Shown here in pieces: positions 17,022 to 26,716 of a DNA stretch of 64,000 bases. Position numbers and translations under genes: made by a program. Under the pieces are notes generated by a model, which worked only from the letters and a program-made list of their open reading frames with translations, ran no database searches and was not told the DNA's origin. Source of the DNA: Bacillus altitudinis 41KF2b (lineage in GTDB: Bacteria; Bacillota; Bacilli; Bacillales; Bacillaceae); the NCBI RefSeq assembly GCF_000691145.1, contig NZ_ASJC01000002.1:62001-126000 (forward strand), in the 5' to 3' direction. Within the stretch, counting starts at the first letter, position 1; each line of letters starts with the position of its first letter.

Positions 17022-18623
17022 GTGAAAAAAACTTTAAGACTGCAAACACGGCTGACGATCTTTGTCTGTATTGTTGTCCTGATCTCCCTCTGTATCACAT
17101 TCTTTACGATCTGGTCAGAAACAGCCAAAAATATTCATCAGCAGGAACGTGATATCGCCCTCTCCACTGCCAAAATGGTCGCAGAGGCTCCGATCACAGC
17201 GAAATCATTGGAAAAAGATCAATCATATACAGCACTACGGAAATATACAACCAATGTGCAGCGTATTACCAAAACCGAATTCGTTGTCGTCATGGATATG
17301 AACGGTATCCGCAAAACACATCCGAATCCGCAAAAGATTGGGAAGCGATTTGCTGGCGGTGATGAAAAACCGGCATTACAGGGTAAAGAACATATTAGTA
17401 CCGCATCTGGAACACTTGGCAAGTCCATGCGTGCCTTTGTTCCTGTTTATAACCAAGATGGCAAGCAGCTCGGAGCTGTGGCAGTTGGGATTACATTAAA
17501 GGAAATTGATTTAATTATTCATCAAAGCCTGCTCCCGCTCTACTTTGTCACATCGCTTAGCCTTTTATCTGGCATTATCGGCGCACTCATTGTGGCACGT
17601 AAAGTAAAAAAGATTATGTTTGGACTAGAGCCAGATGAAATTGCCACCTTATTAAAAGAACGAAGCGCTATGCTAGAATCGACAAAAGAAGGCATTCTTG
17701 CCGTCGATCAGCTCGGTAAAATCAAGCTGGCAAATGCAGAAGCTAAACGTCTTTTTCATAATATGGGCATTATGGTTGACCCTAGAGAACAAGACGTACA
17801 GGCCCTTCTTCCTTCAAGCGGCTTAAAGCAAGTAATCGAAACACGGAAACCGCTGCTTGATCGCGATGTCAGAATGAACGGATTGGAGCTGGTCTTTAAT
17901 GAGGTGCCGATTACGGTAAAAGGAGAAATTGTCGGAGCGATCGCAACCTTCCGTGACAAAACAGAAGTCAAACATCTGGCTGAGCAGCTGAGCGGGGTGA
18001 AGATGTATGCCAATGCGCTTCGTGCCCAGTCACACGAATTTATGAACAAGCTCCATGTCATTTTAGGATTGGTCCAACTGAATAACTATGATGACCTTGG
18101 CACCTATATTAAAGATATTGCGATTTATCAGCAGACAGAAACAAATGAAATCATCAACCATGTGAAAAACTCTGTCTTAGCCGGGTTTTTACTAGGAAAA
18201 CAAAGCTACATCAGAGAACAAGGCGCAGCTTTAGAAGTCAATTGCAGTACACAGGTACCAAACTCGGAGGACCCAGCAGTCACACATGACCTTATTACGG
18301 TCATCGGTAATCTGTTAAATAACGCACTCGATGCCGTTTCCCATACAGAGAACAAAAATATCTCCATCTCATTCAGATATGTCCAAGAGCAGCTTCATAT
18401 TGAAATTACAGACACAGGGGTCGGTCTGACAAAAGAAGAACAGGACATTATGTTTGATCAAGGCTTTTCAACAAAAGGAGAAGACAGAGGATTTGGCCTT
18501 TACTTTGTTGACCAAAGCATCAAAAAACTGAACGGACATATGATCGTCACAAGCGAAAAAGGAGAAGGAACGACCTTTAGTCTCCGTATTCCATATAAAC
18601 AAAAGGAGGATTCACATGATTAA
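17022..18623 (+). CDS. malK: Malate-sensing histidine kinase MalK (CitA/DcuS type)
   Basis: Membrane sensor kinase of 533 residues. Two membrane helices (about 10-32 and 173-193) flank an extracytoplasmic PAS-like domain with the dicarboxylate-binding segment [14 protein letters not shown] cytoplasmic PAS domain follows, then the kinase core with [13 protein letters not shown] (H338), the N box [13 protein letters not shown] and GFGLYFV. In B. subtilis YufL/MalK senses malate and activates maeN. The start is GTG at 17022, seven bases after AGGGG; a TTG seven codons earlier lacks a site. It overlaps malR by 8 bp. Confidence 0.93.
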   Translation: MKKTLRLQTRLTIFVCIVVLISLCITFFTIWSETAKNIHQQERDIALSTAKMVAEAPITAKSLEKDQSYTALRKYTTNVQRITKTEFVVVMDMNGIRKTHPNPQKIGKRFAGGDEKPALQGKEHISTASGTLGKSMRAFVPVYNQDGKQLGAVAVGITLKEIDLIIHQSLLPLYFVTSLSLLSGIIGALIVARKVKKIMFGLEPDEIATLLKERSAMLESTKEGILAVDQLGKIKLANAEAKRLFHNMGIMVDPREQDVQALLPSSGLKQVIETRKPLLDRDVRMNGLELVFNEVPITVKGEIVGAIATFRDKTEVKHLAEQLSGVKMYANALRAQSHEFMNKLHVILGLVQLNNYDDLGTYIKDIAIYQQTETNEIINHVKNSVLAGFLLGKQSYIREQGAALEVNCSTQVPNSEDPAVTHDLITVIGNLLNNALDAVSHTENKNISISFRYVQEQLHIEITDTGVGLTKEEQDIMFDQGFSTKGEDRGFGLYFVDQSIKKLNGHMIVTSEKGEGTTFSLRIPYKQKEDSHD

Positions 18624-19323
18624 TGTGTTGATCGTAGAAGATGACCCAATGGTCGGGGAGCTGAATAAACGCTACTTGACCCAAATAGAAGGATTTGAAT
18701 TAAAAGGGATTGCCACCTCATTTCAGAAGGCACTAGACATCTTAAAATCAGAAATCATTCACCTTGTATTGCTTGATATTTATATGCCTGGACAAAATGG
18801 GCTCGCCCTATTATCAGAAATTCGTGAGAAAAATCATTCCGTTGACGTCATCGTCATTTCAGCTGCAAATGAAGTGGATGTCGTACAGCAAACGATGCGA
18901 AACGGAGCTGTCGACTATTTAATCAAACCTTTTGAGTTTGAACGCTTCCAATCAGCACTGGCAGAATATAAAAGAAAACATGCCCTATACCAAACGATGA
19001 ACAGCATCTCTCAAAATGATTTAGACGCGAAGCTTTTTCATAAAAAAGCAGAGGCGGAAAAAGTCCTGCTGCCAAAAGGCCTGACGAAGAGCACACTCAA
19101 ACTCATCTGGACAAGCATTCAATCATTCGGTCAGCAGGCTTTCACGACCGAAGACCTAGCCAATCATACTGAAATCTCTCAAGTTTCGATTAGAAAATAT
19201 TTGAAATTTCTTGAGGATATCGAAGTGGTTGATGTGGAGATGGCATACGGGACAATCGGCCGCCCTGTTTTCCAATATAAACTGAATACAAGCAACATGA
19301 ATTTGATTCAGCAATATCTTTAA
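18616..19323 (+). CDS. malR: Malate response regulator MalR
   Basis: A 235-residue CitB/DcuR-type response regulator. The receiver domain has the acidic pair E8-D9-D10, the phosphoacceptor D54 in [10 protein letters not shown], and K105 in YLIKPFEFE. The C-terminal winged helix lies at about 150-225. It is overlapped by malK, so the pair is co-translated. Its known target in B. subtilis is maeN, found here 5 kb downstream. Confidence 0.93.
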   Translation: MINVLIVEDDPMVGELNKRYLTQIEGFELKGIATSFQKALDILKSEIIHLVLLDIYMPGQNGLALLSEIREKNHSVDVIVISAANEVDVVQQTMRNGAVDYLIKPFEFERFQSALAEYKRKHALYQTMNSISQNDLDAKLFHKKAEAEKVLLPKGLTKSTLKLIWTSIQSFGQQAFTTEDLANHTEISQVSIRKYLKFLEDIEVVDVEMAYGTIGRPVFQYKLNTSNMNLIQQYL

Positions 19324-19329
19324 TTTGAC

Positions 19330-19364
19330 ACATCTGACCTTTCTCAAAGGCCAGATGTTTTTTT
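19330..19364 (+). terminator. Rho-independent terminator of malKR
   Basis: Hairpin ACATCTGACCTTT-ctc-AAAGGCCAGATGT followed by T7. Confidence 0.85.
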
Positions 19365-19718
19365 ATGGCATACGATGTCACAAACCCCTTGATATCAGTG
19401 GTTCCACTGTAGTAGAGCACATCATAAAAGCGGCATTATATCATATTTCAGCACATAAAAAGACATCGAATTTAGCCTTTTAACATTTTTTTAAAAATAA
19501 AACAAATTTCTATTTATTTATTCGATGGGAAATGATAAATTATGATTGATTAGTTCAACGAGATATAAGTCTGATGTCTTACATCTTCTCTCCTGTTTCC
19601 ATCAATTTTAAAAGAATGCAGGATAAAATACCCTTTTCACAAGGATAGGAGAAGGCAAGAGTCGGTCTTTTTTCGCGAGACTTTTCTGAAACTTTTAAAT
19701 TTTATAGGGGGTTATGTT
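19365..19718 (+). promoter_or_regulatory. nupN upstream region with a CodY-like box at 19680-19694
   Basis: This 354-bp gap is AT-rich and holds no gene. ACTTTTCTGAAACTT (19680-19694) matches the CodY consensus AATTTTCWGAAAATT at 13 of 15 positions and ends 24 bases before the nupN start, where a bound repressor could block transcription. nupN (yufN) is, to my recollection, a CodY target in B. subtilis. I could not place a convincing -35/-10 pair. Confidence 0.6.
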
Positions 19719-20801
19719 TTGAAGAAGCGCAAAATTGGACTTGCATTGTCCTTAGTCGTAGCAGCAGGAACCATCCTTGGAGCATGCGGCAACTCTGGCT
19801 CAAACAGCGGTGAAAACAAAAAAGATAAAGATCAATTCACTGTTGCAATGGTAACTGATGTCGGTGGTGTCGATGACAAATCGTTTAACCAATCTGCTTG
19901 GGAAGGTTTACAAGCATTTGGGAAAGACAACAATTTAACAAAAGGTAAAAACGGCTTTGATTACTTACAATCTAAATCAGACGCTGACTATACAACAAAC
20001 TTAAACACACTTGCTCGTGAAAAATTTGATTTGATTTACGGAATTGGTTTCTTAATGCAAGATTCTATTACTGAAATTGCTGATCAACGTAAGAAAAACC
20101 ACTTTGCCATCGTTGATGCAGTTGTAAAAAAAGACAACGTAGCAAGCATTACATTTAACGAAAACGAAGGTTCATTCCTTGTAGGTGTGGCAGCGGCTCT
20201 TTCTACAAAATCAAACAAAATTGGTTTTGTTGGCGGCGTTGATTCTGAATTAATCAGAAAATTCGAAGTTGGTTTCCGTGCAGGCGTTGAAGCAGCTAAT
20301 CCAAAAGCAAAAGTTGAAGTGAAATATGCTGGTGCATTCGATAAAGCAGACATCGGTAAAGCAACAGCTGAAAGTATGTACAAATCTGGCGTTGACGTCA
20401 TTTACCACGCAGCAGGCGGAACTGGAACTGGTGTCTTCACAGAAGCGAAAAACCTGAAAAAAGCTGATCCTGACCGCAAAGTGTGGGTCATTGGTGTTGA
20501 TAAAGACCAGTATGACGAAGGTAAAGTACCTGGAACAAAACAAAGTGTCACTCTTACTTCTATGATTAAGAAAGTAGACACAGCGGTACAAGACTTAACA
20601 ACAAAAGCAAAAGAAGGTAAATTCCCTGGTGGCGAAGTCATCACGTACGGTCTGAAAGAAGGCGGCGTTGACATCTCTCCATCTCAAGAGAATCTTGATA
20701 AAGATGTATTGAAGAAAGTCGAAGAATGGAAACAAAAAATCATCAAGGGTGAAGTGAAAATCCCTGCAACACGTGATGAACTAAAAGATTTTAAAGCTTA
20801 A
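19719..20801 (+). CDS. nupN: Nucleoside-binding lipoprotein of an ABC importer (BmpA family)
   Basis: Extracellular lipid-anchored substrate-binding protein of 360 residues. The signal peptide ends in a lipobox LGAC with the lipidated cysteine at 23, followed by an N/S/G-rich linker. The body matches the BMP/PnrA family that binds purine nucleosides; B. subtilis NupN (YufN) serves guanosine uptake. Translation starts at TTG 19719, seven bases after AGGGGG. nupO, nupP and nupQ complete the transporter, with a terminator-like hairpin after nupN. Confidence 0.93.
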   Translation: MKKRKIGLALSLVVAAGTILGACGNSGSNSGENKKDKDQFTVAMVTDVGGVDDKSFNQSAWEGLQAFGKDNNLTKGKNGFDYLQSKSDADYTTNLNTLAREKFDLIYGIGFLMQDSITEIADQRKKNHFAIVDAVVKKDNVASITFNENEGSFLVGVAAALSTKSNKIGFVGGVDSELIRKFEVGFRAGVEAANPKAKVEVKYAGAFDKADIGKATAESMYKSGVDVIYHAAGGTGTGVFTEAKNLKKADPDRKVWVIGVDKDQYDEGKVPGTKQSVTLTSMIKKVDTAVQDLTTKAKEGKFPGGEVITYGLKEGGVDISPSQENLDKDVLKKVEEWKQKIIKGEVKIPATRDELKDFKA

Positions 20802-20810
20802 TTTGTGCAT

Positions 20811-20832
20811 CGGGATAAGCACGCCTTATCCC
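20811..20832 (+). other. Small hairpin after nupN stop
   Basis: GGGATAAG-cacgc-CTTATCCC without a T-tract. It may protect the 3' end of a nupN-only transcript. Confidence 0.45.
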
Positions 20833-20872
20833 CTTGCCTCTCCTTTACCTCCTCTTTATTCGTAAAAGGTGG

Positions 20873-20913
20873 TAAAAGAAAAGCTGCAGCCTTGTTTTGC
20901 AGCTTTTCTTTTG
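20873..20913 (+). terminator. Attenuator-like hairpin between nupN and nupO
   Basis: AAAAGAAAAGCTGCA...TGCAGCTTTTCTTTT is a long, near-perfect stem in an operon whose binding protein should outnumber the membrane parts. It probably lowers nupOPQ expression relative to nupN. Confidence 0.7.
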
Positions 20914-20960
20914 CTAGTTTTTATCTTCATCAGCACCCTAAAAAAGGAGCGGTTAAACCT

Positions 20961-22496
20961 GTGGATTATGTCATTGAAATGTTGAATATACGCAAAGAAT
21001 TCCCTGGCATTGTAGCAAATGATAACATTACGCTGCAGCTAAAAAAGGGCGAAATTCATGCGCTGCTTGGTGAAAACGGCGCTGGAAAATCAACGCTCAT
21101 GAACGTGCTTTTCGGACTGTATCAGCCTGAAAAAGGTGAAATCAAGGTACACGGAAAACCGGTTACAATCTCTAGTCCAAATGATGCAAGTGATTTAGGC
21201 ATTGGAATGGTCCATCAGCATTTTATGCTAGTTGATACATTTACTGTGGCTGAAAACATCATTTTAGGAAAAGAGCCAAAGAAATTTGGAAAGATTGACA
21301 AAGAACAAGCCATTCAGCAAGTGCAGGAACTTTCTGACCGTTATGGACTGAAAATAGACCCTGCCGCTAAAGTATCTGACATCTCAGTCGGTATGCAGCA
21401 GCGAGCAGAAATCTTAAAAACACTATACCGCGGCGCTGACATCTTGATCTTCGACGAACCAACAGCCGTCTTAACACCTCAAGAAATAAAAGAACTCATA
21501 CAAATTATGAAAAACTTAATTAATGAAGGCAAATCCATTATATTAATTACCCACAAGCTAAAAGAAATTATGGATGCCTGTCATCGCGTGACCATTATCC
21601 GAAAAGGGCAAGGTATTCGTACACTTGATGTGGAACACACAAACAAAGACGAGCTTGCCAGTTTAATGGTCGGCCGCGAAGTCTCATTTAAAACAGACAA
21701 AAAAGCAGCCTCCCCTGCTGAAGAAGTCTTGCAAATTCAAGATCTCACTGTCAAAGATGCGCGAGGAATTGAAGCCGTGAAACAACTCAATTTATCAGTG
21801 AAAGCTGGTGAGATTGTCGGAATTGCGGGTGTAGACGGAAATGGTCAATCTGAATTAATTGAAGCCATTACAGGTCTGAAAAAATCCGAATCTGGCACGA
21901 TCATGCTAAACGGGAAAGCCATTCAAAATCTCCCGCCTCGTAAGGTCACAGAATCTGGTATCGGACATATTCCTCAAGACCGTCATAAGCACGGACTTGT
22001 CCTTGACTTTTCAATTGGAGAAAATATTTCCTTACAAACGTATTATCAGCGTCCATATTCGAAGTTTGGCTTGATGAATATGAAAAATATTTATCAAAAA
22101 GCAAAACGAATCATTGCTGAATACGACGTACGGACACCTAGTGAATATACAGAAGCACGTGCGCTATCAGGCGGTAACCAGCAAAAAGCCATTATTGGCC
22201 GTGAAGTTGACCGAAATCCTGATTTATTAATTGCCGCACAACCGACACGTGGACTTGATGTCGGAGCCATTGAGTTTGTTCATAAACGTCTGATTGAACA
22301 AAGGGATTCAGGCAAAGCTGTTCTGCTCATATCCTTTGAGCTTGATGAAATTATCAATGTCAGTGATAAGATTGCTGTTATTTTCGAAGGCAGCATTATT
22401 GCCATTGTTGATCCAAAAGAAACAACAGAGCAAGAACTTGGTCTGTTAATGGCTGGAAGTACGCAACAGGAAGTGGGGAAAGAAGCAAATGTCTAA
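20961..22496 (+). CDS. nupO: Nucleoside ABC transporter, duplicated ATPase subunit
   Basis: A 511-residue protein with two fused ABC domains, as in sugar/nucleoside-type importers. The first has Walker A GENGAGKST and Walker B ILIFDEP. The second has a degenerate Walker A (GVDGNGQSE, no lysine) and the signature ALSGGNQQK, typical of this family. The start is GTG 20961 (VDYVIEMLN), preceded by AAGGAG, which aligns with B. subtilis YufO; an open frame extends 52 codons upstream over the attenuator and is not coding. It overlaps nupP by 8 bp. Confidence 0.93.
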   Translation: MDYVIEMLNIRKEFPGIVANDNITLQLKKGEIHALLGENGAGKSTLMNVLFGLYQPEKGEIKVHGKPVTISSPNDASDLGIGMVHQHFMLVDTFTVAENIILGKEPKKFGKIDKEQAIQQVQELSDRYGLKIDPAAKVSDISVGMQQRAEILKTLYRGADILIFDEPTAVLTPQEIKELIQIMKNLINEGKSIILITHKLKEIMDACHRVTIIRKGQGIRTLDVEHTNKDELASLMVGREVSFKTDKKAASPAEEVLQIQDLTVKDARGIEAVKQLNLSVKAGEIVGIAGVDGNGQSELIEAITGLKKSESGTIMLNGKAIQNLPPRKVTESGIGHIPQDRHKHGLVLDFSIGENISLQTYYQRPYSKFGLMNMKNIYQKAKRIIAEYDVRTPSEYTEARALSGGNQQKAIIGREVDRNPDLLIAAQPTRGLDVGAIEFVHKRLIEQRDSGKAVLLISFELDEIINVSDKIAVIFEGSIIAIVDPKETTEQELGLLMAGSTQQEVGKEANV

Positions 22497-23535
22497 TCGC
22501 TTAACAAATCTGCTGATTCCGCTTATAGCCATTGTACTTGGTCTTTTCGTTGGGGCCATCATTATGCTGGCAAGCGGTTATAGTGTCATCGAAGGTTATA
22601 GCGCCCTTTGGAATGGCGTATTCGGTGAAACATATTATATGGGAGAAACCATCCGACAAGTCACTCCTTATATTTTATCAGGACTTGCTGTTGCCTTTGC
22701 ATTTCGGACAGGCCTATTTAATATCGGGGTAGAAGGTCAAATGCTGATTGGCTGGGTAGCTGCTGTATGGATCGGCACAACTGTCCATGCACCTATGTAT
22801 ATCCATCTGCCTCTTGCACTGATCACAGCAGCAGCTGCTGGTGCATTATGGGGTTTTATTCCCGGATTTTTAAAAGCTCGTTTTTACGTACATGAAGTCA
22901 TTGTCACCATCATGATGAACTACATTGCCCTTCATGTCACAAATTATTTAATCTCAAATGTCTTAACAAACAATAAAGATAAAACAGAAAAAATTGATGC
23001 AACAGCTTCCCTTCGATCTGGTTTTTTTGAGCAGATCACTGATTTCTCTAGAATGCATAATGGGATTTTTGTTGCCATTATTTCGGCTGTTGTCATGTGG
23101 GTTATTATCCAGAAAACCTCTAAAGGGTTTGAATTACGCGCAGTTGGGATGAACCAGCAGGCCTCTCATTATGCTGGGATGAACGTTCGACGCAACATCA
23201 TTTATGCGATGCTCATTTCTGGTGCCTTTGCAGGTCTTGCAGGTGCGATGGAAGGACTCGGAACATTTGAATATGCTTCGATTAAAGGATCATTCACTGG
23301 CGTTGGTTTTGATGGAATCGCTGTTGCCTTATTAGGCGGAAATACAGCTGTTGGTGTCGTCTTAGCGGCATTATTGCTTGGTGGATTGAAAGTCGGTGCT
23401 TTAAACATGCCGCTTGAATCTGGCGTACCGACTGAGGTCGTTGATATTGTGATTGCGATCATTATTCTTTTCGTTGCCTCAAGCTATATCATCCGTCTTG
23501 TCATTCAACAATTGAAGAAAAAGGGGGGAAAATAA
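22489..23535 (+). CDS. nupP: Nucleoside ABC transporter permease NupP
   Basis: A 348-residue inner-membrane permease of the BPD_transp_2 family with about eight to ten helices. It contains RTGLFNIGVEGQMLIG, the conserved early motif, and GAFAGLAGAMEGLG. The ATG overlaps the end of nupO and the stop directly abuts the nupQ start, so the three genes are translationally linked. It should pair with NupQ as a heterodimeric channel. Confidence 0.92.
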   Translation: MSNRLTNLLIPLIAIVLGLFVGAIIMLASGYSVIEGYSALWNGVFGETYYMGETIRQVTPYILSGLAVAFAFRTGLFNIGVEGQMLIGWVAAVWIGTTVHAPMYIHLPLALITAAAAGALWGFIPGFLKARFYVHEVIVTIMMNYIALHVTNYLISNVLTNNKDKTEKIDATASLRSGFFEQITDFSRMHNGIFVAIISAVVMWVIIQKTSKGFELRAVGMNQQASHYAGMNVRRNIIYAMLISGAFAGLAGAMEGLGTFEYASIKGSFTGVGFDGIAVALLGGNTAVGVVLAALLLGGLKVGALNMPLESGVPTEVVDIVIAIIILFVASSYIIRLVIQQLKKKGGK

Positions 23536-24495
23536 GTGGGATTTCTGCAAATTCTTGAAATCATCGTCCCGGCTACACTTGTTTATGCTGCACCACTTAT
23601 TTTAACCGCTCTTGGAGGCGTCTTTTCAGAAAGATCAGGTGTCGTCAATATCGGTCTTGAAGGTTTGATGGTCGTCGGAGCATTTTCTAGTATTATCTTT
23701 AACTTAATGTTTGCTGATACGTTTGGTGCCTTGACCCCCTGGCTCGGTCTTCTTGTTGGTATGGCCATTGGCGGCGTGTTCTCACTCATTCACGCTGTTG
23801 CCACTATTACGTTCAGAGCAGATCAAACGGTCAGTGGTGTTGCGATTAACATGCTTGCCCTTGGTGCTACGCTGTTTGTTGTCAAACTGATTTATGGCAA
23901 AGCACAAACGGATAAAATTACAGAACCTTTCTATAAAGGAGATATTCCCCTTTTAAGTGACATTCCGATCATTGGTGATATTTTCTTTAAAGATGTGTAT
24001 TATACGTCCATTCTCGCATTGGTTCTTGCGGTTGTCGCTTGGTTTGTTTTATTTAAAATGCCGTTTGGCTTGAGACTTCGTGCAGTCGGAGAGCATCCAA
24101 TGGCAGCTGATACAATGGGAATCAAGGTATACCGGATGCGCTATATTGGCGTCTTCATTAGTGGTCTATTTGGCGGTCTTGGCGGAGCTGTGTATGCATC
24201 GACCATCGCTCTTGACTTCTCACACGCCACCATTACAGGACAAGGCTTCATTGCGTTAGCCGCCCTTGTTTTCGGGAAATGGCACCCATTTGGCGCTATG
24301 GGCGCTGCTTTATTCTTTGGATTTGCACAAAGCTTAAGCATCATTGGCTCTCTGCTTCCGCTGTTTCAAGATATCCCGAACGTGTACATGCTCATTGCAC
24401 CATATGTGCTGACGATCCTAGCTCTTACTGGCTTCATTGGACGAGCGGACGCACCAAAAGCACTTGGTACCCCTTATTTAAAAGGAAAACGATAA
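23536..24495 (+). CDS. nupQ: Nucleoside ABC transporter permease NupQ
   Basis: A 319-residue permease of the same family as NupP. The motif RSGVVNIGLEGLMVVG corresponds to the NupP motif RTGLFNIGVEGQM. The start is GTG, immediately after the nupP TAA, with AAAGGGGGG as ribosome binding site. It is the last gene of the nup operon, closed by a strong terminator. Confidence 0.92.
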   Translation: MGFLQILEIIVPATLVYAAPLILTALGGVFSERSGVVNIGLEGLMVVGAFSSIIFNLMFADTFGALTPWLGLLVGMAIGGVFSLIHAVATITFRADQTVSGVAINMLALGATLFVVKLIYGKAQTDKITEPFYKGDIPLLSDIPIIGDIFFKDVYYTSILALVLAVVAWFVLFKMPFGLRLRAVGEHPMAADTMGIKVYRMRYIGVFISGLFGGLGGAVYASTIALDFSHATITGQGFIALAALVFGKWHPFGAMGAALFFGFAQSLSIIGSLLPLFQDIPNVYMLIAPYVLTILALTGFIGRADAPKALGTPYLKGKR

Positions 24496-24514
24496 ATAAA
24501 TACCATGTATGATC

Positions 24515-24552
24515 AATCCCCTGAAGGACAAACTATCTTCAGGGGATTTTTG
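24515..24552 (+). terminator. Rho-independent terminator of nupNOPQ
   Basis: Stem ATCCCCTGAAG / CTTCAGGGGAT with a T5 tail. Confidence 0.85.
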
Positions 24553-24569
24553 TATGATAAAAACGACAA

Positions 24570-24650
24570 AACCCCCGTTTATTTTACTTTTATTACACTT
24601 AATTTAGTTTAATAAATAGATGAGTGTCACAGAATCTTCTACAATTGAGA
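24570..24650 (+). promoter_or_regulatory. maeN promoter region, likely MalR-activated
   Basis: A -10 TACAAT (24640-24645) stands 30 bases before the maeN start with no recognisable -35, as expected for an activator-dependent promoter. Upstream lies an AT-rich tract (TTTATTTTACTTTTATTACACTTAA from about 24578) where MalR could bind. Assignment to MalR rests on knowledge of B. subtilis maeN. Confidence 0.45.
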
Positions 24651-24674
24651 CAAATAGCATTTGGGGGTGTTTAT

Positions 24675-26012
24675 GTGGCTAATACACAACAATTGAAATC
24701 GATTACAAACGATTCTGACAATAATAAAAGCGTTTTCCGAAAAATTCTTTCTTGGAAAATTGGTGTTATTGATCTACCTGTGTATATAGTACTTGCAGCG
24801 ATTATTTTAACTGCCGCTTATTTTAATAAAATTCCAGCAAATATGCTTGGTGGTTTCGCTGTTATTATGATTTTGGGGATTTTCCTAGGAGATGTAGGAC
24901 AACGTATTCCAATCTTAAAAGATATTGGTGGACCGGCGATTCTTTCTTTATTCGTACCATCGTTCCTGGTCTTTTTTCATGTTCTGAATCCAAACTCGTT
25001 GGAAGCGGTTACGTCTCTGATGAAAACGTCGAACTTCCTATACTTCTATATATCTGCTCTTGTAGTAGGTAGTATTCTTGGGATGCAACGAACTGTTTTA
25101 GTACAGGGCCTTATTCGTATGTTTGTTCCTCTTGTTGCAGGTACAATTACAGCTGTGGCTGCTGGAATTCTAGTGGGTCTTTTAGTTGGTTACACACCGC
25201 ATCATTCGTTCTTCTTTATCATTGTACCGATTATTGCCGGTGGTGTCGGTGAAGGAATATTGCCATTATCAATTGCTTATTCACAAATTCTTGGTGTATC
25301 AGCAGAGTCATTAATTTCTCAATTGATTCCGGCTGCTGTCATTGGGAACGTCATTGCCATCATTTGTGCTGGCGCAATGAAAAAGCTTGGTGAAAAACGT
25401 CCTGAACTAAACGGGAACGGAAGACTTGTTAAATCAAAAGAAGCAAATGAAATCTTTGAACAGCCTGACATGGATACTAAAGTTGACTTCAGCTTAATGG
25501 GTGCAGGTGTACTTGTTGCTTGTACAACCTTTATCTTTGGCGGCTTATTAGAAAGTTTTGTTCATATTCCAGGTCCAATCTTAATGATTGTTCTTGCTGC
25601 ATTAATCAAATACTTAAACGTGATGCCTCAGCATTTGCAAAACGGCTCACAGCAGTTCTACAAGTTTGTATCGAAAAGCTTTACATGGCCTCTAATGGTT
25701 GGTTTAGGAATTCTATACATTCCACTTGATGATGTGGCCACTGTTATTTCGATTCCTTTCGTATGTGTATGTATTGCTGTTGTTCTAGGCATGGTTGGTT
25801 CTGGTTACTTTGTTGGTAAATTCATGAACATGTATCCAGTTGAATCTGCCATTGTGACTGGCTGTCACAGTGGATTAGGCGGTACTGGTGATGTTGCGAT
25901 TCTTTCAGCTTCTGGAAGAATGGGCCTTATGCCTTTCGCTCAAGTCTCTACACGTCTTGGCGGAGCAGCAACCGTTATTTGCGCAACAATCTTACTCAGA
26001 ATGTTTACTTAA
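24675..26012 (+). CDS. maeN: Na+/malate symporter MaeN
   Basis: A 2-hydroxycarboxylate transporter family protein of 445 residues with about 11-12 helices. The family motifs GGVGEGILPLSIAYS and CHSGLGGTGDVAIL are intact; such GGxG loops line the substrate path. The start is GTG 24675 with GGGGG seven bases upstream; the frame extends 17 codons further without a site. MalKR, the regulators, lie 5 kb upstream. Its terminator carries copy 2 of the repeat element. Confidence 0.93.
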   Translation: MANTQQLKSITNDSDNNKSVFRKILSWKIGVIDLPVYIVLAAIILTAAYFNKIPANMLGGFAVIMILGIFLGDVGQRIPILKDIGGPAILSLFVPSFLVFFHVLNPNSLEAVTSLMKTSNFLYFYISALVVGSILGMQRTVLVQGLIRMFVPLVAGTITAVAAGILVGLLVGYTPHHSFFFIIVPIIAGGVGEGILPLSIAYSQILGVSAESLISQLIPAAVIGNVIAIICAGAMKKLGEKRPELNGNGRLVKSKEANEIFEQPDMDTKVDFSLMGAGVLVACTTFIFGGLLESFVHIPGPILMIVLAALIKYLNVMPQHLQNGSQQFYKFVSKSFTWPLMVGLGILYIPLDDVATVISIPFVCVCIAVVLGMVGSGYFVGKFMNMYPVESAIVTGCHSGLGGTGDVAILSASGRMGLMPFAQVSTRLGGAATVICATILLRMFT

Positions 26013-26025
26013 AAAAGAAACAAAA

Positions 26026-26053
26026 AGCATGTCCTTTTCATAAGGGTCATGCT
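26026..26053 (+). repeat. Duplicated maeN terminator hairpin, proximal copy lacking a T-tract
   Basis: AGCATGTCC...GGGTCATGCT, 28 bases, repeated at 26229-26256 with two mismatches. Here it is followed by the element (CAGATAATTG) instead of thymines. Confidence 0.8.
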
Positions 26054-26228
26054 CAGATAATTGACAAAGGGCTAAAATGTACTTTATTTTAGCCCTTTGT
26101 CTTCTTTTCAGCGTGATAGAAAACCTTTGCAGTCTAGGAAGGACGAGCACCGGAGCAGAGCGAATTTGACATTCGTGAGCACCGGAGCGCAGGACTGACA
26201 AAGAATGCGAGGGTTTGTCTACACGCTG
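26054..26228 (+). mobile_element. Terminator-inserted short repeat element, copy 2 (175 bp)
   Basis: Second copy, forward relative to maeN. The ends are CAGATAATTGACAAA and, reverse-complemented, CAGCGTGTAGACAAA. The internal palindrome GACAAAGGGCTAAAAT...ATTTTAGCCCTTTGTC spans 26063-26101. It is exactly the length of copy 1. It lies between two 28-bp copies of the maeN terminator hairpin, only the distal of which has a T-tract. It encodes no gene. Confidence 0.8.
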
Positions 26229-26264
26229 AGCATGTCCTTTTCGTAAGGGACATGCTTTTTTTTA
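26229..26264 (+). terminator. maeN terminator, distal hairpin copy with T-tract
   Basis: Hairpin AGCATGTCCTTTTCGTAAGG...CATGCT followed by T8. It is the intact terminator, displaced 175 bp from the proximal hairpin by the element. Confidence 0.85.
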
Positions 26265-26287
26265 TATTTCTTTTCTCCCATACATCC

Positions 26288-26497
26288 TCATTCATCAGCT
26301 AATACAATTCGTATATACTCCCGAGGCTGAAAAGGATACTGTTTCGCCTGCGGATAGGTCATATGGAGGAGTTGCTCAGAAAATAGCGGCCATTCACTCC
26401 CGGCCTGCCACCTTTTTTGATCATTTCGTTCAATCAAGAATGCTCCTCCTAAAATCGTGCAGAATATGCTTAAGCTGATGGCGATCTTTCGTTTCAT
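26288..26497 (-). CDS. Small membrane-anchored hypothetical protein (position of yufS)
   Basis: A 69-residue protein with an N-terminal hydrophobic segment after basic residues (MKRKIAISLSIFCTILGGAFLIER) and a polar remainder rich in aromatic and proline residues (YPQAKQYPFQPREYIRI). The ATG follows AAAGGAG by eight bases, a strong site. B. subtilis has a small gene, yufS, at this place; I did not verify homology. It is divergent from the mrp operon. Confidence 0.65.
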   Translation of the reverse strand: MKRKIAISLSIFCTILGGAFLIERNDQKRWQAGSEWPLFSEQLLHMTYPQAKQYPFQPREYIRIVLADE

Positions 26498-26653
26498 TTG
26501 ATCAGCTCCTTTAAGAAAAGCATGTACGAAATACAAAACAATATACAACGAGTTTCATTTTTGATAAAATATTTTTTGTGGTCAAAAGAACTCAAAACAA
26601 ATTCAATTTGTCGTAAATCAGTTCAAACCAATGCACTATGTCTGTATTTACGC

Positions 26654-26682
26654 TATAATTTTAATTACCAGTTCTTTAGAAC
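26654..26682 (+). promoter_or_regulatory. mrp operon -10 and adjacent palindrome
   Basis: A perfect TATAAT (26654-26659) lies 57 bases before mrpA without a good -35. The 12-bp palindrome GTTCTTTAGAAC (26671-26682) falls about five bases after the expected transcription start and could be an operator. Confidence 0.45.
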
Positions 26683-26716
26683 GTGAATTTATATTGATCA
26701 AAGGAGGTTCATTTTC

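Noticed and set aside
19365-19679. A riboswitch in the nupN leader
   Set aside because: I could not find the conserved cores of purine or other known riboswitches. The region is simply AT-rich.
20805-20960. 52-codon N-terminal extension of nupO
   Set aside because: It crosses a terminator-like hairpin, and the GTG at 20961 has the ribosome binding site and matches the family start.
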